Source of the DNA: Phytophthora quininea | Lineage: Eukaryota; Oomycota; Peronosporomycetes; Peronosporales; Peronosporaceae | Assembly: GCA_011947345.1 (NCBI GenBank) | Contig: JAAVTG010000526.1 | Span: 62,001-126,000 of the forward strand | Reading direction: 5' to 3' | Length of the DNA: 64,000 bases | Part shown: positions 44,456-54,749 of the stretch, in pieces | Numbering within the stretch: the stretch's first letter is position 1 | Layout: every line of letters begins with the position of its first letter | Translations under genes and position numbers: made by a program | The notes under the pieces: model-generated | What the model was told of the DNA's origin: nothing | Databases searched by the model: none | The model's input: the letters and a program-made list of their open reading frames with translations, nothing else

Positions 44456-47400
44456 CTACAAAATGCTCCACTGGTTGCGTACTCGGACTGCCATGTGGCG
44501 CACGAGGCGCTTGCGATCATCTAGCACAAGCAAGAGCTTGCGGAGTACAGCATCTTTGTAGGGATGAATCAGCTCATACGGGATGGTAGCCAACTTGGCC
44601 AAACATTGCAGCGCAGCATGTCGGTCTTTCGCGCCAGCTCTGTTTCAACAGCAAAGCAAGTGTTGTTAGTCAAAGCAGCCAGACTCCAACTTATAATCGC
44701 CTCGTACCCGAATTGAGCTTGCTTCAGTAAGCCAGGGAAGACATCCTTCAGGAACGGCTTGGCGCTTTCCACGGACTCTAAGAGCAGTGGCTTGAAGGTC
44801 TGGATTGCGGCACTGCCAAGCTCACGGTCGTCCGTATTGAGAGCCTGCACCATAAGGGGAAGATCTGCGCCAGGTGGGGCAGATAGACTGGCTTAGGCGA
44901 GTGTGCAATCACTTGTGCAAATGCAACAAGCGCTGCCACGCTAATGTCCTCGCCAATATGCGTTTGAATAAACTCCAACAGGACGGGGAACACCAAATCA
45001 AACATCCGCTGACGATACAGGAACTGTAGGCACGAAGACAAACGATTAAGAGTGTGATATACCCAGCAGAATTCATAAATTGGGGGCTTACCGTGATGAA
45101 CGCGCCGCATTTTCGATTGAGTACATCCGGATACTCCGATACGAGCAGCTTAAAGCTCTTGGCCACCTCCAAACGCAACGCAGCATCTGCTGTTGACTGC
45201 TGATCGCCCTCCATGACCACATCGTCTCCGTCGCTTTCGTTACTCGGAGTGAGGAAGTCGCACAGGAAGTTTAAGCACATTGGCGCGTGGTCCTTATGGC
45301 CCCGGATGACCAAAGCCTTAGCGATCCACGCGTAGATTTGCAGTGCCGCCACACGCACAGCGAAACTTTCGTTGCTGTTTGTGATGATTACTGCAAGTTT
45401 CTGCGTTAGCAGCAAGTCAATCAACGCGTTAAACTCGGGGCCGTCAGACATTTTGTTGACAATTGAGGCCAGAGACTTTGCCGCGGAGACCGCAGCATCC
45501 TTATGCACAACCTGCAGAGGCTGGGTCTCCGTCGACGACGTGTTAGCTCCAGCTTGTGCGAGTTCAAGCAACCTGTTAATGACTAGCGACGTCTGAGGCA
45601 GCGTCACATCCCTGGTAGCTGAATTAATGACCGCAGCAAAGATTGGTACCAGCTGCAGGCTAGCTGGCTCCGATGGCTGGGTGCGCAAGAAAGCAGGCAC
45701 CACAGCGTCAATCAATTGTTGCTGTGTTGCGGGGATACGTTCTGCATCACTGCGCGGAAGACGCGGCCGCAGGCAGTCAACTTTGCGTCATCCACCAGCC
45801 CAGCCGAGGTGATCGCTTGCGCTGCGGAAGTTTCAACCGCAGCCAGCAACCGGAACACAGCGGAGCCCGAGGAAGTCGCTTGCACACAGAACTCCATGCT
45901 CGCTCGGTCGCCAGAGTTAATCTCCACGATCTTAGCGACCGCATCTAACAAATAGTTCACGTGGCGCTGACGGGCAGCGTCGCTGTCAGCATCGCGGAAG
46001 GCAATCGCTTCCTCCGCGCCCATATCCTCCTGAACACATAAATCCATCAGCAAAAAGATGGTAGCCTGGAAAATCGAGGACTCGCGGCAAAGTTCAGTGA
46101 TGGCTTGCAGGGCCTCCTCGAAAAACGAGTCGAAGCTGCGGTTTGAGGCCTCCAGAACTGCAGAGACTCCGGAACCTTCGTCTTCATCCTCATCTTCGTG
46201 GTCACTGCCTTCATTAACTGCAGCCATGAGGCGTGCTAGTGAAATCTCCACCACAAAACCCGCATACCCACTCGCTGGTCCATCGCCGGTCCTCTTTGGC
46301 GTTGTAGAAACGGTTGAGATCTCCTTCAGACTCTGCAAGCACGCGCTGCGCACTTCTGTGGCGGGGTCGAGCAACAGCAACCGCGTGAATAAGTTGATAA
46401 GCGCTTTGACTTGTTCATGAGCCACAATCGGTGACGGCGGGAAGGTCAGCAAACGGCAGAGTGCCTCCACTGCGATACAGCGTGCTGTCGGGCTGCTTCC
46501 AGACTTCGCTTGGTTCTCCTGCTCTGTGCTAAGGAAGTCCACAAGGGCGTCAATTAGAGCTGGGGCATGGGGGCGCATCGGCTGTGCTTGGCCAGACTGG
46601 TCAATCTCACGGTCAATTGTATCGACTAGAAGCAAGATCCGCGCAAGTGCAGCTTCGCACTTTGACGGGACACTTTCACTGCCAGAACTCTCCGCATGGA
46701 GCTGTTCTACGAGTAGTGGTACCGCGATTTTCAGCACGTGGGCAAAGCTCATCGAAGACTCGCGACCTAGTGCCGCCAACACCTGACCAGCTGATACACT
46801 CACCATGGAATCCGCAGGATGTTCTCGCAGCTCGCCAACTGCTCGAGCAGTCAATTCTACCACAAATTTGCTCCATGCGTAGGCAGCACCCGGTGTATCC
46901 TGCGCTTTAGCACGAGCTACTACTCCAGAAAACCGAGAGATCGCTTGACGTGCCTCGGAAATCACTTCCTGTTTTTCTCCATCCAGAACCTCGTCGTACA
47001 ACGCTGTGGCAACCGCGTGCATTTGCAATAGCAGTGCATTGACCGAATAGCGCTCGCCACAGAACACCAGCGTCTGAAGCGCATCCAACTTCGCCTCTGT
47101 CACAGTCGACGCCAGTTTCTTCAGCAAGAACGGTAGCACCAGAGGCGCCAACAAATCCGAAGCAGCGAACGCATGACGCAGCGACAGGATGAGTCCCTCC
47201 GACGTAATTCCGTACGGGTCGTTCGGCGGCGGCGTAAAGATGATGGGGAAGTAGCACGACACCACGTCAAAGTACTGCTGCAGTAACGCGTCGCTTCTCG
47301 AGAAGACCGCCTCCAGCTTGGACAGCAGCGTGCGTGCCACCTGCATACAAAGCAGCAAATTGCGCGGGTCCTTTTCGCCTTCCATGGCACTCAAAAACGT

Positions 47401-48014
47401 CTGTGCAAACTGCCGTCCTAGATCTTCACTCTGTTCTGCATCGTCCACACTGGCGTCCTGCGCGTCTCTGCTAGCAGGGATCGAGTCCAGCAGCAGCTCC
47501 ACCACCGAGTTCTGCGCCAGAGCGAGCTGCATCAAGTCGAAGCACATCTTGCGCATGGCTTGGCCTAGCTGCGGGATGTGCAGCGTCGTGCCCAGCTTCA
47601 GAATAAGCGCCACGGTGGTGCGTGGGGACGAGACCTGCGCTGCGTGGTGGGTCTCCAGCGCCAGCAGCGCTCTCAGACAGGCCGAGGCGCTGGGAAAGTC
47701 CGCCAGGCGGTCGGCGAAGAAGGTCATGAGCAGCTGAACGGCGCTGGGGTGAGCTGCAGCTCCGGCAGGCGCGTCAACACCTCGGCCAGCAGCAGAGTGG
47801 CTCGGGACCGGACCTTGTCGTCGCCGCTGGTCAAGAAGGCGCCTAGCGCTTGGATCAGCGCCTCCATGGTTACGTGGCGATGCACCTGCATGACGACAGT
47901 GTTGAGGCCGGTCTTCTGCGTGTTCTCATCGTTCTCCGGGTCTACGAAGGCGTCAATGGCCGGCGCGAGCGGCGCGTCCAGGCTGAACATGGTGTTCCTG
48001 GGAATGATAGCCAT
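44456..48014 (-). CDS. MMS19: MMS19 cytosolic iron-sulfur assembly targeting protein
   Basis: Three exons: 48014-45092, 45023-44708 and 44639-44456. About 1130 residues of HEAT repeats. Diagnostic are MEGEKDPRNLLLCMQVART, SCYFPIIFTPPPNDPYGI followed by LILSLRHAF, KLDALQTLVFC, and the C-terminal LVLDDRKRLVRHMAVRVR. MMS19 is the adaptor of the CIA targeting complex that delivers Fe-S clusters to DNA helicases, polymerases and XPD. Frame breaks at about 47733 (C run), 45722 (C run) and 44852 (C run) are each one base short and restore conserved residues when bridged. Intron acceptors are TACAG and AACAG. Alternative start: ATG at 47990 (MFSLDAPLA). It converges on the RRF gene with 125 bp between stops. 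Confidence 0.92.
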
Positions 48015-48127
48015 GCAGCTGACGCTCCAGATGAAGATGTGGAGCGAACCTACATGGCAATGTGGGACATGTATCTGTTAAAAGGATTTTAGGATTTAGG
48101 ATTTTAAACAAAATGAAGTTGCCGCTT

Positions 48128-49560
48128 TCAGTCGTAGACGCGCATGATGGAGCGCACTCGGGCACGGCACCACGGACAAGCGTGCGACGTGTGCATGACT
48201 GTACGGAGACAGGCATGACAGCCTGCACGATGGCCGCAAGGTGCACACACGGCGTTGCGGCGCTGCGAGCAGCACATCCCGCACAGATCGTCGTCGTCCT
48301 GGGCTGGAGTTGTCGTCGTCGATGCAGACTCCGCTTCCGATGGCAAAGCCTCTTGCTCTGTCGACTTGGATTCAACCGTTACGGTGGTGTTAGTATCCGT
48401 GTTGGTGCTTGGTGGTTGGGCGACGTCCACGTGCTTCGGTTCCGACGCGAACTGCACTCGTCTGGGGTTTGTTGACCCGTTTGCGACGACTCTTGCAGCC
48501 CCTGCAGCATGTCTTCGAGTGGCTCTTCGTCCATGTTTGGTTGATCTGCAGGTGTGGAGGCTCGCAGCTCCAACGTCCGTCGTAGTCGTTCGAAAAGCGG
48601 GTCGCTGGCCTCTTCTTGTCGCTGCTCTTGCTGCTGCAGCGTCGACGCACGAACGTTTTCAACGATATCGTGCGGCCAGTAGTAGAGTTCGTTATTCGGC
48701 GCGTCGTTGGGCGGCAGTTGATACAGCGGCGTTCCACGCTCGTCGTAGAAGTTGGAGCTCTGCAGAAGCTGCTGCCAGCGGTCGAGGCTGTGGTAGCTGT
48801 CAGCGGCAAACACGAGGTTCCGCGTCTGGACGTCCTCGTGGCTCATGGTCTTGTGGCAAATGGGCGAGCGCGTGAGCTTCTGGCGCCGCACTTTCTGGCA
48901 CATGACAGGTTTGTCGAAGATAAAGGCGTTGTTGTGCTTGAGCCAGCAGAAGCTATCGGTCGATGGGAAGGCAGTCGCTCGAGCAGCTTCGTCGATGAGA
49001 AGCACGGCATCTGGACGAAGGTCTCGAGGATGGCGGAAGATGCACAGCTCCTTAGACGTACGCTGCTTATTGCAGGCGACCAGCACCGCCCACCGCTTCT
49101 TCCAGCGGAACTTGCCACGAAGATACAGCCAGCCGCTATGCACTTTCATGTGCTCCATGAGCCTTGCAGCAACGGCAGCTCGGCGATTCTGACGCGCGAG
49201 ATCCAGCGGAGAGAGGCCCTTGCGGTTGACTGCGAAGGCGTTCGCACCCGACTCCAGCAGCGCCTCCACCGTCAGTGGGTCGCGGTTGGTCGTGGCAGCA
49301 TAGTGCAGTGCGGTGTTCATGAGTTTGGTGTCGTCTTCAGCGTTGACGTCAGCGCCTGCCGCGAGTAATTCCCGTACGGCCGCTTCGCCGTTCTTGCACT
49401 CGGCCGCAGCCATCAGCGGCGTCGTGCCCTTGCGGTGGTGCTTCCATTTGACGAGGTTGGGTCCCAACGAGTCCGGCGATTCCGCGAGCATTATCCGCAG
49501 TTTGGTGGCGTCGCCGACTTTGGCGGCTTTCCACACGGCGACGCACTCGGCCCGAGTCAT
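48128..49560 (-). CDS. Ankyrin-PH-RING protein 1
   Basis: About 477 residues. The ATG at 49560 (MTRAECVAVWKAAKVGD) aligns with the starts of the neighbouring paralogues. Three ankyrin repeats are seen (TTPLMAAAEC, NTALHYAATTN, GLSPLDLARQN; residues about 45-140), then a PH domain opening with HSGWLYLRGKFRWKKRWAVL and closing near DRWQQLLQSSN, then a Gln/Glu-rich linker, and a C-terminal C3HC4 RING (CGMC, CAPCGH, CHAC, CPWC). A frame break at about 48466-48475 in the linker hides the RING. Bridging it gives NPRRVQFASEPKH. Likely an E3 ubiquitin ligase recruited to phosphoinositide membranes, with ankyrins choosing the substrate; this is inferred from domains only. First gene of a same-strand array. 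Confidence 0.8.
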
Positions 49561-49679
49561 GTGTTGCGAGAAGTGATCGGTCGCTGGACGATTAAGGAAT
49601 GAGGTGAGTGGCACCGCGAGCATTTTCGGGGATATGAGACCGTCATGTCGACAAGATGGGTGCCAGAAGAGCGCCTCGA

Positions 49680-50867
49680 CTAATAATGGGCGCTGCTATC
49701 CTGTGCCGCAGGGATGGTATCAATTGGCGTTCGGCAAACTGGACAGCTTCCGTGCTGCTTCTGGCGCACTTGCTGCCGCAAGACCTCGAGGCACGCCTCG
49801 CAGACGGCAGTGTGTCCAGAAGTAGAGGGTCTCGGGTGTCGAGGTGACTCCAAGGTGAACTCCAAGTTGGAGAGCTGCCTTGGGGCACCTTCCTCGTCGC
49901 TATCAATTGGCTGTCGTGTGGAATCCCAGCTTTGAGGAGACGAGGGCGACGGCGATAGTGATCGTTGGCCCTCCACCATTCTGGCGAGCCGTTGCGAATC
50001 GCCTCGTGACGGTCTCCGGCGTTGTCTGATCTGGCGCTTGCTGGCGAGCGACGAGCACACTTTCAGTGCGCTCACCCAGGCGTGGCGGTCATTTGCTTCG
50101 TCCAGTTCTTCAGAAGCGAACGCAATCTCTCGTTGATACTCGGACGAGCTGTGGCGACCGGTCGATGTGGTGCTCGCGATGATGCTGTACTTCCGCAGGC
50201 GTTGTCGAAGCGGCTGCACCTTGACATTGTCGAGGTAGAACTCCAACAAACTCCACGCTGGAACCACGATGGCCGTCTCGGCGTTGAACATGAGGATCTC
50301 GTCAGGTCTCGCCTGGTCGGGGTGGTGGTAGACATAGACCTCGACGGACGCGAGCTCCGAATCGCAAGCCACTACAACACACCACCGTCGCTTCCAGCGG
50401 GGCATCGCCACTTTCGTCGACACGTCCAGCCAGCCGCACTGCAGTTGAATCCGGTCCAGCAACGCGTTTGCAGCTTCTCGACGACCGTGTATCCACGCGA
50501 TTTCGAGGGCCGTGAAGCCGTCTTGGTTTCGAGCGAAGACGTTGGCGCCGGCGTCCAGCAACTCGCCGATCGCTGTGGCCTTGTTGTTGCGAGCGGCGTA
50601 GTGCAGTGCGGTGTTCTTGTGCTTGGTGTTGCTGATAGCCGTCGCGTCGGCGCCAAAGGCGATCAAGACGCGAACGCACTCGGCAGCGTTGGTCGTGTTC
50701 GTGGCACTCACGACCGCCATCAATGGGGTGATGCCCCTTACGGGGTGCTTGTGATTGACAACGACTCGTGGCTGCATCTCCACCGCCAGCAAATCTTTGA
50801 GTTTGTCCGGCCGAGCCTTCTTGGCAGCACGCCAGACGCTCCAGCCCTCTCCAAGTAGTGCCAGCAT
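49680..50867 (-). CDS. Ankyrin-PH protein 2 with a half RING
   Basis: 395 residues from the ATG at 50867 (MLALLGEGWSVWRAAKKAR), which fits the paralogues; the frame is open a further 45 codons upstream. Ankyrin repeats ITPLMAVVSA, NTALHYAARNN and GFTALEIAWIHG are followed by a PH domain (CGWLDVSTKVAMPRWKRRWC to AWVSALKV). The C-terminus has only the second half of a RING: GHTAVCEAC and CPVCRTPI. The first Cys pair and the CxPC part present in proteins 1, 3 and 4 are missing, and I find no alternative frame that supplies them. Without those ligands the RING could not bind two zinc ions. The frame is intact, so this looks like a real loss. Confidence 0.75.
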   Translation of the reverse strand: MLALLGEGWSVWRAAKKARPDKLKDLLAVEMQPRVVVNHKHPVRGITPLMAVVSATNTTNAAECVRVLIAFGADATAISNTKHKNTALHYAARNNKATAIGELLDAGANVFARNQDGFTALEIAWIHGRREAANALLDRIQLQCGWLDVSTKVAMPRWKRRWCVVVACDSELASVEVYVYHHPDQARPDEILMFNAETAIVVPAWSLLEFYLDNVKVQPLRQRLRKYSIIASTTSTGRHSSSEYQREIAFASEELDEANDRHAWVSALKVCSSLASKRQIRQRRRPSRGDSQRLARMVEGQRSLSPSPSSPQSWDSTRQPIDSDEEGAPRQLSNLEFTLESPRHPRPSTSGHTAVCEACLEVLRQQVRQKQHGSCPVCRTPIDTIPAAQDSSAHY

Positions 50868-51023
50868 ACTGAGTGTGAAGGTCCCGAACTGCAGCGTGAC
50901 GAGCCGCGAGGTTGACGCCAAATCGATAAATGACAGCTCACTTGAACCCTTTGGGTGGAAGCGGCTACTAGGTTCACCTCCACTCGTTGTCCTTTGCTGC
51001 ATCTAGATGAAGCAAGTAAGACT

Positions 51024-52065
51024 CTACCGCCACTTGACAGCAATGCGCATCGGAATGATATCCTCGATCGGGGTCCGGCACACCGGGCAGCTATTGCGCT
51101 GCTTCTGCTCCAGCTGCTGACGAACTGCCAAGAGGCACGCTCGACAGACGGATGTGTCCGCACGGGGCGCAGATCGAGTCCCGCGGGGCTCCCATGCACA
51201 TGATGCAGTCTTGCCGCCGATTACTCGACGCTCTACTAGCTTGAGGCGGGGCTGGTGTCGCACAACAGGCAAGCTTTGACTCCGTCGTGATCTGCTTCTC
51301 GTTGGCGTGTGTTGTGCCTCCCTGGCCAACGCCGAGGTGACCCGAAGCATGCTCATCCAGGTGCAGCGGTCGTTCGACCCCTCCCAGCCATCGCAAGCGA
51401 ATGCAACGTTGTGGCGACACTGCCCCGTCGGACGAGTTTGTTGAGCCCTTCGGTCGGTCCCCTATCGATTCCACCTGGACACCGTCGATGTGAAGGACCT
51501 CATCAGGCCGTGCTTGGTCGCGACATCGGAAGACACAGAGCTCCACCGACGATTCCTCCGAATCGTGGCCCAGCACAACACACCACCGCCGCCTCCATCG
51601 AGAAGGCGCCACTTCCGAGATCTCAAGCCAGCCACGGTAAACCATAATTCGATCTGTCAGAGCGTGTACAGCTCCGCGTCTCCCATAGCTCCACGCAAAG
51701 TCGAAAGCTGTTAAACCATTCCGATTGCGAGTGAAAATGTCGGCACCAGCTTCCAGGAGTTCCCCAATTGCTACAGTCGAGTTGTTGAGTGCTGCGTAGT
51801 GCAGCGCAGTGTTCCTGGTCTCGGTGCTGTCAACAGCGTTCACATCGGCACCGAACGAGAGCAAGATGTGAACGCATCCCAGCACGCCCACCGTGTTCCT
51901 TGAGCTCACTACCATCAGCGGCGTGAGTCCTGTGACAGAATGTGGACGGTTGACAGCCACCTCCGGGCTTGACTCCGCCGCCAAGAGCTGTTGCACATTG
52001 TCTTCTCTCGCGCTCTTCGCCGCACTCCAAATCGTCCACTCGCTCTTCCAAAGAGCCATCAACAT
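51024..52065 (-). CDS. Ankyrin-PH-RING protein 3
   Basis: About 348 residues from the ATG at 52065 (MLMALWKSEWTIWSAAK). Ankyrin repeats LTPLMVVSSR, NTALHYAALNN and GLTAFDFAWSYG; PH domain from YRGWLEISEVAPSRWRRRWC to CTWMSMLRVTSAL; RING with CIMC, CAPCGH, CRAC and CPVC. Three frame breaks: about 51408 and about 51325 around the end of the PH domain, and 51152-51158 in the RING, where a CA repeat is two bases short (GGACACATCC for GGACACACATCC). The closest relative in the array is protein 2. The upstream spacer to protein 4 is 127 bp. Confidence 0.75.
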
Positions 52066-52192
52066 TTACACAAGCTAGGAGGTGTTTTCTTCGCTGCGAG
52101 TCACCGAATGGGAGGAGGTATCATGAGTTTTAGCAAGTGTCAAGCCAACAGTGCAAGAGGGAAGCAGCTCGATGGATTTTTGTTTTCTTCGA

Positions 52193-53502
52193 CTAACACT
52201 CGCTGATCTTGACGATGCCATCCACGTGGGCTCGGCAAACTGGACACGATGAATTCTCCATGGTGACGGCCCGCATGCAGTCGTAGCAACCTGCAACGTG
52301 TCCACACGGAATGCACACCGAGTCGCGGTAGTCCTCATCACACACAATACACTTCTCTCGCAGCGACGGCTGCAATTCGTTGGGGTCGTCACTGATCGCA
52401 ATCACCGTTGCTGTGGGAAGTGCGTCCTCCTGGAATGTATTGATCTCTCCCCACATCGAACCATTGTCTTCGATGAAGGTTGGCGCTGATGCTGGTGTCC
52501 TCGTTTCAGCAGCTTGGGGTGAAGTTTGAGGTGGGATTAGCACGCCCAACTTGTCCGCAGGGATCGAAGAATTCAACGGCGTAGCAGGCGACGCAATAGT
52601 CGGCGGTGGAGCAACGGCTGTCGTCCCTGCTCGAGACCTCGCGGTCGGTCTCGGCGTCTCCACCCACGTCGATGCGATCGACCCATCCGCATCCTGGACT
52701 CGCTGACTCCCCAGCGCATTCATCCACGCATCGCGATCAATCGTAGTATCACTCGCGAACAGATACTCTCTCGGCTGCATGCCTGATCTCAAGGTGAAGG
52801 TTCTGCCCGAGGTTTTGTAGCGACTGTAGCGGCGGTAAGACAGTCTCTGGTAGATCACCCGCGTATCCAGCTTGAAGCCGTTCTCCTTGCCGTCACAGAA
52901 AGCCGTGCAGTGCAAGGTATCAGCTGTGCTGTCCTGCCAAATGACAGCTTCAGGGTGGGGTCGATCCGGACTGCTAAACACGCAGAGCTCAGTCGTTGAG
53001 TGCTTGGAATTGCATGCCAGCAGCACGCACCACCGCCGCTTCCAGAAGCCCAAGATTGACTTAGAGCGCAGATACAGCCAACCGCTGTGCAGTTGCTGTC
53101 GGGATGTGAGTGCCGCGGCAGCTTCTTTCCTACCGCGCAGTCTCGCCACGTCCAATGCGGTGTGGCCCTTTCCATTCAAGGTGAAAATGTTGGCACCGGC
53201 ATTCAGCAGCAGCTCCAACTGGGCGATCCGGTTGTTGTAAGCCGCGTAGTGCAGCGCAGTGTTCTTGTGTTTGCCCGTGTCGACGGCGTCGACGTCCGCG
53301 CCTAGTTCGATCAGTGCGCGTACGACTTCGACGCCAGACTTTTTGGACGCCGCGACCATCAGCGGCGTCTTGCCCTGGTCGGGTGGGGCTGGTCCAGCAC
53401 GCTCTGCGCGTCGGACGCCTTGCTGACCAGCTGACGCAGCTTCTTGGCGTTGCCGTGTTTGGCTGCTCGCCACAGCGCCACTTCTTTCGCTTCCTTGGTC
53501 AT
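52193..53502 (-). CDS. Ankyrin-PH-RING protein 4
   Basis: About 436 residues from the ATG at 53502 (MTKEAKEVALWRAAKHGNAK). One frame break at about 53387 separates the first 40 residues from the rest. Ankyrin repeats KTPLMVAASK, NTALHYAAYNN and GHTALDVARLRG; PH domain HSGWLYLRSKSILGFWKRRW to RDAWMNALGS; Pro/Thr-rich linker; RING with CIVC, CIPCGH, CYDC and CPVC, ending VDGIVKISEC. It has the cleanest complete ankyrin-PH-RING set of the array and can serve as the type member. The RING spacing is close to that of protein 1 (C-x2-C-x9-C-x2-C-G-H). Confidence 0.8.
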
Positions 53503-53754
53503 GTTGAGACGTGCGTGGGTCAGCGCAAGTTGCGAAGTGAGGGAACAAGCTGCGGTCAAGTGCAAGAATATCCGGCAAAATGGCTGCGTACCCTCCTTCC
53601 GATCACACTGGGTAATCATTTCGGATTGTGCAGTTGCCGTTAAGAGTCTAACACCGAACTCGAATATCCGGTTGTCTTCCACGCTTACTAGCTACACCTA
53701 CTGCCTTCTACAATCCGATGGAAGACAAAGTACACACATTCCACCGCGCTGCCA

Positions 53755-54616
53755 CTACGAGATCCGGAACATGGCGCTGTCGGCGATCTTTTGCCGACAC
53801 ACTGGACACGCCCCTCGATGCAACCTCTCCACGCACGTCTGGCAGTAGCTGTGTCCACAAGGGATCAGCACCCGGTCGACTGCGTTCACCAGACACACGA
53901 CGCAAACCAAGGCCTTCTCGGCGTCTCGTTTCGCTCGAACTGCTAGCTCAATTTCCTTCAGTGCGTCTCGTCGGTCTTCTTCGGCCAACGTCGCGCGGTG
54001 CTGCAGTCTCAACATCTCTGCCAGTAACTCCTCGTAGCTTGTACTCAAGCTCACATTCAATCGCCCCAGTAAAGCGTTCACTGCTGCAATGACACTCATA
54101 GCCGATGTGTCCGAGTCCGTCGTCTTTTCGCTCTTGCTTGTGCAGACCTCCTTCACGGACTGGAAGAAGTAGATCTGCGACACTGCATACCAGCGAATGC
54201 AACTCTTGGACACTTGCACCTTGACCTCTCCGCTGGGGTCTTCCTCCCGCACAGCCTTCCCATAGCGTAGCAACCCCCGCTGTCTGATACAGCGACGATC
54301 TCTCCGGGCAGACACGAGCGCAGCGGCTCCAGCTGCACGTTGGAGCGGTCCACAGTCGACAGCGGCTCCCCAGGAGGCCTCGGAGTCGCTCTTCGATCTG
54401 TGTCGGCAGCTGTGCGTCCTGACTAGAGTCCAGCGGCCGCAGACTCGACGCAGCGACTGGGGAGTGACTGCTCGACGGCTCCAGAGCAACTGGGGCGGGG
54501 TAGACTAGGTGGCCAGCGTGCGAGCAGGAGGTGGGGGACGTGGCGCTGTCGTTGGAGGGCAGCAGAGACGCATTCATGCGCTGCATGTCGAGGGCCAGCC
54601 CCAGCGAAGCGTCCAT
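53755..54616 (-). CDS. Coiled-coil RING protein at the end of the array
   Basis: About 287 residues from the ATG at 54616 (MDASLGLALDMQRMNAS). Two frame breaks, about 54365 and about 54275, bracket the stretch VQLEPLRSCLPGEIVAVSDSGG. The C-terminal half has a helical coiled coil (EELLAEMLRLQHRATLAEEDRR) and a canonical RING: CVVC, LIPCGHSYCQTC, and CPVCRQKI. No ankyrin or PH part. The central region (VKVQVSKSCIRWYAVSQIYFF) is not recognised. It lies 250 bp upstream of protein 4 on the same strand. Likely an E3 ligase of a different family placed next to the array, or a relative that lost the N-terminal domains. Confidence 0.7.
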
Positions 54617-54662
54617 CGTTGTTCGCGTTGTTGAAGCTTCTTTTCTGAGAACACAATTATGC

Positions 54663-54691
54663 AGATTACAGTATACTAGATTACAGTATAC
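54663..54691. repeat. Two tandem copies of AGATTACAGTATACT
   Basis: Direct 15-bp repeat (second copy lacks the final T) just upstream of the retroelement and just upstream of the coiled-coil RING gene. It could be part of the element insertion site. Confidence 0.6.
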
Positions 54692-54749
54692 ATAAAGAGC
54701 TAAAACTGGTACTTGAGTCGCGTTTCTCCGTTAAGTTGCTTCTTGGAAG

